Shown: piece after piece, positions 57,324 to 64,000 of the stretch
How positions within the stretch are numbered: position 1 is the stretch's first letter
Layout of the letters: every line of letters begins with the position of its first letter
Assembly (NCBI GenBank): GCA_047974855.1
Contig: JBKECT010000040.1
Location: 53,059-117,058, forward strand
From: CAYNRG01 sp047974855
GTDB lineage: Bacteria > Bacillota_I > Bacilli_A > Erysipelotrichales > Erysipelotrichaceae
DNA length: 64,000 nucleotides
Direction: 5' to 3'
Position numbers and translations under genes: made by a program
The notes under the pieces: model-generated
Seen by the model: the letters and a program-made list of their open reading frames with translations, nothing else
The model's database searches: none
What the model was told of the DNA's origin: nothing

Positions 57324-59450
57324 ATGGAATTAAAAGAAAGAATAATTCAGTTAATCAATGCATCACCAAAAGAAACATGTACAATTGAATTTATAGCAAA
57401 AGAGTTAAATGAAACATCAACTTCTCAATTTGTGCAATTGAACAAGGCACTGAATGAATTAGAAGAAGAATTTTTATTGATAAGAAATCAAAAAAATTGT
57501 TTTTCAACAACACAGCAAATGGGGATCGAAAAAGGAATTATCAAGGTAAATAAAAAAGGATTTGGGTTTGTAGACTTTGATGATTATAGTATTTATGTTG
57601 CTGCAATGGATCTTGGTGGTGCGATGAACTTAGATGAAGTTGCGGTACAAATAACAAAGCGACAAGCGGATGGCATAGAAGGAAAAGTAATTCAAGTATT
57701 AACCCGTAAAAGTTCACAATGTGTTGGGGTTTTAGAGTATCGACAAGGAAGAGTTGTTGTATTTTTAGATGATGCGCGAATAAATGGAGAAATAAAAATT
57801 ACAAACTTAAAAAAGTTTAAAGTTGTATCAGGGACCAAAGCGCTATTTAAAATTGTTAAATTTGATACACCGATTGAACTTGAAATTGTTCAACTAATCG
57901 GGCATAAAGATGACCCAGGAGTGGATATTTTATCTGTGTTGTTAAGCTGTGGTATTGAACCAACATTTCCCAAAGAAGTCATGGATCAAGCTAAAGCGAT
58001 TAGCCAAGAGATTGAGAATGACCAAAGAAAAGGAAGAATGGACTTAACTAATATCATCACAGTAACCATTGATGGTGACGACTCGAAGGACTTTGATGAT
58101 GCGATATCCATCATCAAAGAAAAAGAAAACTTTCGCTTATGGGTTCATATTGCAGATGTGAGTGCATATGTAACAGAAGGTAGTCCTATGGATGAGGAAG
58201 CACGCAAAAGGGGAACATCGACTTATGTTACAGACCGTGTTGTACCTATGCTCCCTCATTTATTATCCAATGGAATTTGTTCGCTTAATCCACACGTTGA
58301 AAGATTAGCGCTGACCTGTGAGATGGTAGTTGACCCTCACGGGGAAGTAAAAACGTATGAACTATATCCTTCAGTCATTCGCTCTACAGAGAGAATGACT
58401 TATAACAATGTGAATAAAATTCTTGAAGGTGATGAAAAACTAATGGAACAATACACACACTTAGGTGATTTATTTACTTTAATGAGTGATTGTGCAAAAG
58501 GAATAAGAGAAAGGCGAGTAAACTTAGGAGCAATTGACTTTGATAAAAATGAAGCAAAAATTATTGTGAATAAAAATGGAGAAGCCATTGATATTCAGCT
58601 ACGTGAGCGAAAAGAATCAGAAAAAATCATTGAAGACTTTATGATTTGTGCTAATGAAGTCGTGGCGAAACATATGAAATGGTTAGAGTATCCTTGTTTA
58701 TACCGTGTTCATGAAACACCGGCGCCAAAAAAATTAAGGGAGTTTGCAAGGTTGTCATTATCACTTGGTCATAAGTTCAAGGGGAACATTGAGAATATCC
58801 ATCCAAAAGAAATTCAAAAATGTCTTGAAGAATATCATCAAGATGAAAATATTTATCCCGTTTTATCAACGATGATGCTGCGCTCAATGCAAAAAGCACG
58901 ATATGATCAAAAGTGCTTAGGCCATTTTGGATTAGCTTCATCAGAGTACCTACACTTCACTTCGCCAATTCGTCGATATCCAGACTTGATTGTCCATCGG
59001 ATGCTGAGAAAGTATGGATTTGAAGGATGTAGTGATCTGCAAGAATTAAAACGTGATGAAGTACAGATGGAGCAACTTGGAGAAGAAACGTCTAATTGCG
59101 AAAGAATTTCTACTGAGGCAGAGAGAGAAGTAGACGATATGAAAAAAGCAGAGTACATGGAAAATCATGTGGGCCTAGTAGAAGAGGGCATTATTAGTTC
59201 GATTAACTCTTTCGGATTTTTTGTGGAATTAGCAAATACAATTGAGGGACTAGTGCATGTGCAAAATTTACGAGATGATCATTATCATTATGATCCATTA
59301 AACTTAACTTTACGTGGAGAAAGAACAGGTAAAGTTTATCGCTTAGGCGAAAAAGTGATGATTCGATGCATTGGAGCTAATAAAAGAAATAGAACAGTTG
59401 ATTTTGAAGTGATGAAACCCAAAAAAGATAAAATTCAACGATGGAGGTAG
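57324..59450 (+). CDS. rnr: Ribonuclease R
   Basis: A 3'-to-5' exoribonuclease of 708 residues that degrades structured RNA and helps tmRNA clearance. An N-terminal winged-helix region (about 1-65) is followed by cold-shock domains, then the RNB domain (about 235-560) with the catalytic DGDDSKDFDDAISI motif, and a C-terminal S1 domain (about 625-700, VGLVEEGIISSINSFGFFVEL). It is followed by smpB, with which it functions in trans-translation. Confidence 0.95.
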   Translation: MELKERIIQLINASPKETCTIEFIAKELNETSTSQFVQLNKALNELEEEFLLIRNQKNCFSTTQQMGIEKGIIKVNKKGFGFVDFDDYSIYVAAMDLGGAMNLDEVAVQITKRQADGIEGKVIQVLTRKSSQCVGVLEYRQGRVVVFLDDARINGEIKITNLKKFKVVSGTKALFKIVKFDTPIELEIVQLIGHKDDPGVDILSVLLSCGIEPTFPKEVMDQAKAISQEIENDQRKGRMDLTNIITVTIDGDDSKDFDDAISIIKEKENFRLWVHIADVSAYVTEGSPMDEEARKRGTSTYVTDRVVPMLPHLLSNGICSLNPHVERLALTCEMVVDPHGEVKTYELYPSVIRSTERMTYNNVNKILEGDEKLMEQYTHLGDLFTLMSDCAKGIRERRVNLGAIDFDKNEAKIIVNKNGEAIDIQLRERKESEKIIEDFMICANEVVAKHMKWLEYPCLYRVHETPAPKKLREFARLSLSLGHKFKGNIENIHPKEIQKCLEEYHQDENIYPVLSTMMLRSMQKARYDQKCLGHFGLASSEYLHFTSPIRRYPDLIVHRMLRKYGFEGCSDLQELKRDEVQMEQLGEETSNCERISTEAEREVDDMKKAEYMENHVGLVEEGIISSINSFGFFVELANTIEGLVHVQNLRDDHYHYDPLNLTLRGERTGKVYRLGEKVMIRCIGANKRNRTVDFEVMKPKKDKIQRWR

Positions 59451-59452
59451 AT

Positions 59453-59902
59453 ATGGGTGAAAAGATAATTGCATTGAATAAAAAAGCAAAGCACGATTAT
59501 TTCCTTGAAGAGTTTTATGAAGCGGGGATTGTTTTGGTTGGAACAGAAATTAAGTCAATTAGACAGGGTAAAGTTCAGTTTAAAGATGCATACATTTCTT
59601 TTATTGGAGGAGAAGCATTCATAAAAGAAATGCATATCGCACAATATGATCACGGCAATCGATTTAATCATGATGAAACAAGGCAAAGAAAATTATTACT
59701 AAACAAATTAGAAATAAAAAAATTAGCAAATAAAGTAAAGTTAAAAGGGTACACGGTTGTTCCTGTTAAAATGTATTTGAAGCGTGGTAATGCAAAGCTT
59801 GAAATTGCTTTAGCAAAAGGAAAAGAGCTTCATGACAAGCGACAAGCAGACAAAGATAGAACAACAAAACGAGAAGTAGAAAAGGCAATGAAAAGATATT
59901 AG
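59453..59902 (+). CDS. smpB: SsrA-binding protein SmpB
   Basis: A 149-residue tmRNA-binding protein with KKAKHDYFLEEFYEAGIVLVGTEIKS, GEAFIKEMHIAQYDHGN and the C-terminal tail DKRQADKDRTTKREVEKAMKR. The ATG at 59453 follows TGGAGG. The tmRNA gene often found just downstream is not present in this window. Confidence 0.96.
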   Translation: MGEKIIALNKKAKHDYFLEEFYEAGIVLVGTEIKSIRQGKVQFKDAYISFIGGEAFIKEMHIAQYDHGNRFNHDETRQRKLLLNKLEIKKLANKVKLKGYTVVPVKMYLKRGNAKLEIALAKGKELHDKRQADKDRTTKREVEKAMKRY

Positions 59903-59907
59903 ACTAT

Positions 59908-59949
59908 AAAAAGTTATAACTATAAATTATTTTAGTTATGACTTTTTTA
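59908..59949 (+). terminator. Terminator of the rnr-smpB unit
   Basis: AAAAAGTTATAACTA pairs with TAGTTATGACTTTTT (one G-T) around a 10-base loop and ends in a T run. Confidence 0.8.
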
Positions 59950-60046
59950 TTAGTTTAACTAATCAGAAACTTTCTTGAAGTGTCGATCATAATAATTTAT
60001 TATTAAATAAAGTACAATTAATATGACATAGAAAGAAGAGGGGAAT

Positions 60047-62917
60047 ATGACAAAGATGAGGGGATTGAAAATATTATGGAGTATACTTATTACAATAAGT
60101 AGTTTTTCTTATGGTGTCAATGCACTTGAAATAAATTCAACGCCTTCTCCAGAGGTGGAGGTGCAAACAGAAACAAAAACGACGGCAGGAGATCTTCCAG
60201 GATATAACATGGATGAAACTAATGCACTGATTAATCAAAGGCAAGTAAATGAATCGCAAAATTTCAATACATGTGAATCGCAAAATTATGATGCAACGAT
60301 TGATGTTGCCTGTATGACAGGTTGGCGAACAACCGATGACAACGGAAAAATTCAAGTTGTTGGAGACAGTCCAAATGGGACAATTGGAGTTGAACTAAAC
60401 GCAGAGTCAGTGGCTGCTATATTTAAAGATTTTGACTTCACTGTGGGTCAGCGACTTTTTTATACGTATGAGCATCGAGGACGATCTAATGTCTATGGTA
60501 ATCCAAATCAAAACATGAATGGGTTTATTGGACCAGCATATGAGAAGTCACCCTATAGTGCGAATATGAACGGGGACCTTTTTCCGTTTGATGGGATTGC
60601 AGATAATAACTATAATAACAACTATCGATTACAATCAAATTATTCTACTCTAAGACAGGGAAGCAGCACTAGATTTTCAGGAATTTATGTGGTTCCTCAA
60701 GGAATGGAAAAAGGACGATATGCTTTAGTGAGTGTTTATCCAGAGGGAGCATGTTCAACGCTGAAAGTATGTAACGTAGTTGATGACATTCAACTATATA
60801 GTGATGCCGTATTTGATAACTTACTTACTCTGAAGCAAAATACATTAAGTAAAGATGTTTCAGTTGAAGGTTTCTTTGAATACAAATCAGGAGATAATGC
60901 GTCAGGGGTAGAATTTATATTCACTGATAAAAATGCTTCATTGGACTTAACACAAATAAAAAATGTAGTGGTGATGATTGATGGCGTGAAATACACATCA
61001 AGTACCATGGTTACATCTGAAACATCAGGAACAGTAACGTTTGTGTTAGATAGCATAAACATTACATCAACTATGGAAGTTGCAAGCAATGTAACCATTA
61101 CATTCGATGTTCCAGCAAAGGCTTACTCGAGTGTTGAAATGAGTTCAAGAGTTAACTATCATTCATATAAAATTGAAAAACAAGAACAGAGTGCAGGAGA
61201 CTCAGAAGTTATTCGTTTCTATGCTTTGGACAATGCGAGTGTTATTGTGGATGGACCACCGACACTAACAGCAACTGCTGATGTTGTGATGGACGAAGTT
61301 GCAACACCACTAACGGATGCAGAAATCAAAACACTTTGTGGTGCTGTGGCAACAGATGATGTGGACACTGCAATTAATGGTAAGATTGTTGTAAGACCAG
61401 CAGCAAACTTTGATTCGACTAAACCGTCACCATTAAAACGAACAATTGACTTTGAAGTGACAGATACAAAAGGGCATAAGGTTACAACGACATGTTCGGT
61501 TGTGGTTCAGGATGTTCTTCCAAGTTTGGCATTGACTAATGAGATGGTTAGTATTTCAAATTCTAAAACAAGTTTGACAAATGAAGAGATGATTTCATTG
61601 TTTGGAATTAATGCATCAGAGTTTGTGGCTAAAGATTTGAATAGTCAATTATCAGGCGATACAACAGGGATTACATTTGGCAAAACAGGGGTTTATTTTG
61701 CGACCATGAGTGTTGTGGATGAAGAGGGAAATGGAGCACAAAAAAAAGGAACAGTTATTGTCAATGATGGCTCAATGCAAATAGGAACGGAATATGCACT
61801 TGATGCAGGAGACTTTAATATAGGATTTCAAGAATTTCAGGATACCGATGCTTTTTTGAAACAGCAGGCTAAAGTTCAAGTGTATCGTTTATCAGATGGT
61901 AAAGATGTAACAAGTGAAGTGGTAATAAATATTACTAAAGATACATGGGCACAAACAGAAAATAGTACACATCAGATTAAATTTGAAGTAATAGGAACTG
62001 ATGGAACTACAGTAGACGTGACAAACACTATAACAGGGACAATTGATGGGTTACCAAAGATTACATTTGATCCTTTAATATTAGATGTTCAAACAGGAAC
62101 AGCAACGACAACGACATTTAAAACTGGGATGAGTGCGAGTGATGCGGAAGATGGTGTAGTTACGGATAGTGTAACAACACCAACAGATTTAACAAGTCTT
62201 CCTATAGGTCTTCACAGCGTGGAATATCATGTTACAGATAGCCATGGGAATACAGTAGTGCAAAATAGGGTTGTCGTTATTAATGATGGCACTTATGTTG
62301 TTGGAAGCAAATATGTTATTAAAGCAACAAGCTTTAAACTTCGCATTGGTGAAGTGAACACTAGTCAAAGTGAAGTTATCAGTCGATCTAAACTTGTAGT
62401 TTATGATGGACTTACAGGAAAAAATGTTACTGCGACAACACCATTAACTATAGTGGATAATGGTTATAAGGCTGTTGTTGGAGTTTATGAGTTCACAGCT
62501 TCAGTGACAGATGATGCAACAGCAAAAGTGATTTTTACTGGGGAAGTTGTAGCAGGAGAAATTCCAGTGCTAACAGTACCAAGCTTTACAGAAATTAATG
62601 TCGGTGATACGTTCTCACTAACCACAGGAGTTACAGTTAGTGACACAGAAGATACACTTGCAGTTAGTGATGTCGTTGTGTCACCGGCAACAATCGATAC
62701 TTCAGTAGCTGGTGTAGTGAATATTAAGTACACTGTGACAGATAGTGATGGAAACAAAGCTGAAGCAACACAAACCTTACTTGTGAATGATGGGAGCTTT
62801 ACAGCAGGTGATACTTATATTATCAAAGCAACAGATTTTGAAAATAGAGTTGCACAAGTAGACACTGCAGATGCAGGAATATTAAAAGATGCACAAGTTA
62901 ATGTGTTTTATAAATAA
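60047..62917 (+). CDS. Large secreted repeat protein, N-terminal part up to a premature stop
   Basis: A 956-residue frame with a signal peptide (about 1-27, ending VNALE). A large N-terminal region (about 30-400) holds a CESQNYDATIDVACMTGW Cys pair, an Asn-rich LFPFDGIADNNYNNNYR segment and an ACSTLKVCNVV Cys pair. Ig-like modules follow from about 400. From 61763 on the protein is built from units of about 167-173 residues, each starting NDGSFTAGDTYIIKAT-like and each holding an Ig-like DxxVAGVVNIKYTVTDSDGNKA ending. The TAA at 62915 interrupts a unit where all other copies read CAA. The start follows AGAGGGG. It is a probable surface or secreted adhesin. Confidence 0.8.
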   Translation: MTKMRGLKILWSILITISSFSYGVNALEINSTPSPEVEVQTETKTTAGDLPGYNMDETNALINQRQVNESQNFNTCESQNYDATIDVACMTGWRTTDDNGKIQVVGDSPNGTIGVELNAESVAAIFKDFDFTVGQRLFYTYEHRGRSNVYGNPNQNMNGFIGPAYEKSPYSANMNGDLFPFDGIADNNYNNNYRLQSNYSTLRQGSSTRFSGIYVVPQGMEKGRYALVSVYPEGACSTLKVCNVVDDIQLYSDAVFDNLLTLKQNTLSKDVSVEGFFEYKSGDNASGVEFIFTDKNASLDLTQIKNVVVMIDGVKYTSSTMVTSETSGTVTFVLDSINITSTMEVASNVTITFDVPAKAYSSVEMSSRVNYHSYKIEKQEQSAGDSEVIRFYALDNASVIVDGPPTLTATADVVMDEVATPLTDAEIKTLCGAVATDDVDTAINGKIVVRPAANFDSTKPSPLKRTIDFEVTDTKGHKVTTTCSVVVQDVLPSLALTNEMVSISNSKTSLTNEEMISLFGINASEFVAKDLNSQLSGDTTGITFGKTGVYFATMSVVDEEGNGAQKKGTVIVNDGSMQIGTEYALDAGDFNIGFQEFQDTDAFLKQQAKVQVYRLSDGKDVTSEVVINITKDTWAQTENSTHQIKFEVIGTDGTTVDVTNTITGTIDGLPKITFDPLILDVQTGTATTTTFKTGMSASDAEDGVVTDSVTTPTDLTSLPIGLHSVEYHVTDSHGNTVVQNRVVVINDGTYVVGSKYVIKATSFKLRIGEVNTSQSEVISRSKLVVYDGLTGKNVTATTPLTIVDNGYKAVVGVYEFTASVTDDATAKVIFTGEVVAGEIPVLTVPSFTEINVGDTFSLTTGVTVSDTEDTLAVSDVVVSPATIDTSVAGVVNIKYTVTDSDGNKAEATQTLLVNDGSFTAGDTYIIKATDFENRVAQVDTADAGILKDAQVNVFYK

Positions 62918-64000
62918 ACTGGAGCAGAAGTGACAGTAGAGTTTACAGTGGATAAAGGAAGTTACAAAGCTGAAGCTGGAGAATATGCAGATGTCACTGT
63001 AACAGTTAAAGATGATGCAGCAGCGACAAGAGTGGTGACTGCAACGGTAGTCGCAGGAAATAATCCGGTATTAACGGTACCAAGCTTTACAGAAATTAAT
63101 GTCGGCGATATGTTCTCACTAACCACAGGAGTTACAGTTAGTGATACAGAAGATACACTTGCAGTTAGTGATGTCATTATGTCACCTGCAACAATCGATA
63201 CTTCGGTAGCAGGTGTTGCGAATATTAAATACACAGTAACGGATAGTGATGGGAACAAAGTGGAAGCAACACAAACCGTACTTGTGAATGATGGAAGCTT
63301 TACAGCAGGTGATACTTATATTATCAAAGCAACAGATTTTGAAAATAGAATATCACAAGTTGATACCACAGATGCAGGGATTTTAAAAGATGCACAAGTT
63401 AAAGTGTTTGATAAACAAACCGGTGCAGAAGTGACAGTAGAGTTCACGGTAAGTAAAGGGAGTTATAAAGCGACAGTTGGAGAATACACAGATGTTACGG
63501 TGACGGTAAAAAATGATACAGCAGCGACAAGAATAGTGAGTGCGACAGTAATTACTGGCGGACTACCAACAGTGACAGTTCCCAATTTCACAGAAGTAAA
63601 AGTTGGAGAAAGTTTTGATATCTTGTCAGGAGTATCAGTAAGCGATGCAGAAGATAGCTTAACTTTAGCTGATGTAGCTATGTCAACTTCAACGATTGAT
63701 ACTTCAGTAGCCGGTGTAGTGAGTATTACCTACACTGTGACAGATAGTGATGGAAACAAAGCTGAAGCAACACAAACCGTACTTGTGAATGATGGGAGCT
63801 TTACAGCAGGTGATACTTATATTATCACAGCAACAGTGTTTGACAATAGAGTTGCTCTAGTCGACACTGCAGATGCAGGAATTTTAAAAGATGCACAAGT
63901 TAAAGTGTTTGATAAACAAACCGGTGCAGAAGTGACAGTAGAGTTCACGGTAAGTAAAGGGAGTTATAAAGCGACAGTTGGAGAATACACAGATGTTACG
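61763..64000 (+). repeat. Tandem array of Ig-like repeat units, 501-519 bp each
   Basis: Units beginning at AAT of the NDG motif start at 61763, 62282, 62786, 63287 and 63788, with spacings of 519, 504, 501 and 501 bp. The last three are nearly identical in DNA, including long exact stretches, which marks recent amplification. The array continues past the window edge. Confidence 0.85.
62918..64000 (+). pseudogene. Continuation of the repeat protein beyond an in-frame stop (partial, runs off the window)
   Basis: Directly after the TAA at 62915-62917 the same frame stays open for 361 codons to the end of the window. It encodes two further full repeat units and part of a third with no other stop. 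The aligned codon in the two following units is CAA (Gln), in VFDKQTGAEV; here the unit reads VFYK-stop-TGAEV. No ribosome-binding site or start follows the stop, so this half is probably not translated unless the stop is read through. Confidence 0.75.

Noticed and set aside
59903..60046. Expected tmRNA gene after smpB
   Set aside because: The 140-bp gap holds only the terminator and the promoter region of the repeat protein. No CCA end, tRNA-like domain or tag frame is present.
62485..63258. Two similar antisense frames (62485-62757 and 62962-63258) that look like paralogous small proteins
   Set aside because: They are mirror frames of the coding repeats. Their similarity comes from the repeat DNA itself, and neither has a ribosome-binding site.
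61763..64000. Regular repeats that might be taken for a CRISPR array or satellite
   Set aside because: The unit is about 501 bp, codes in one frame without spacers, and encodes Ig-like protein modules.

Overview
The window is a low-GC Gram-positive (Bacillota) chromosome. Evidence: strong AGGAGG-type ribosome-binding sites, tight operons with ATGA/TAATG stop-start overlaps, and Bacillota gene clusters such as rpsF-ssb-rpsR-DUF2232-gdpP-rplI-dnaB, walJ-htrA-rlmH and pgk-tpiA-eno-secG-rnr-smpB. An Erysipelotrichia-like host would fit, but I cannot fix the genus from sequence alone. TGA is used as a stop, so this is the standard code.

Region 1 (1-9160) is ordinary host DNA: the end of an iron/B12-type ABC importer operon, a Cys-glutathione peroxidase with an OhrR-like MarR regulator, the pantothenate/CoA operon panT-coaBC-coaX, a metallophosphoesterase, alanine racemase, a small membrane protein, and two stand-alone proteins of the DUF1905/YdeI and DUF4256 families.

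Region 2 (about 9167-29548) is an intact-looking 20.4-kb integrative and conjugative element (ICE), visibly more AT-rich than its flanks and with every gene on the minus strand. It carries a large serine integrase at its left end, a small basic protein (candidate excision factor), an HUH-type Rep/relaxase preceded by a palindrome-rich non-coding region (candidate oriT/replication origin), an FtsK-like coupling ATPase, and a complete Tn916/ICEBs1-like type IV secretion set: M23 hydrolase, VirB6-like, VirB4, TcpE-, TcpD- and TcpC-like proteins. The cargo is a thioester/SpaA-type surface adhesin ending in IPNTGNR with no membrane anchor, a class B sortase, two lipoproteins, a YafQ-type toxin with a RelB-like partner, a DpnD/PcfM-like small protein and several unknown small proteins. 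A 10-bp direct repeat (9163-9172 and 29545-29554) marks the junctions; the right copy overlaps the CCA end of a tRNA-Gly gene. The element sits between the tRNA operon and what appears to be that operon's original terminator.

Region 3 (29548-30198) is a six-gene tRNA operon (Val-Thr-Tyr-Gln-Lys-Gly, minus strand) with a recognisable promoter.

Region 4 (30375-59949) is core host DNA: anaerobic ribonucleotide reductase (nrdG-nrdD), an unknown membrane protein, the ribosomal/replication operon with c-di-AMP phosphodiesterase GdpP, an M23 peptidase, walJ, an HtrA-type protease and rlmH, HPr, a phosphohexomutase, two secreted lipoprotein enzymes, a Na/Pi symporter, ung, folC, a Bax-inhibitor-like protein, the lower-glycolysis genes, secG, rnr and smpB.

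Region 5 (60047-64000) is a large secreted repeat protein built of roughly 167-residue Ig-like units. Its reading frame is cut by a CAA-to-TAA nonsense codon at 62915, yet stays open to the window edge, so the gene looks recently inactivated or in need of resequencing.
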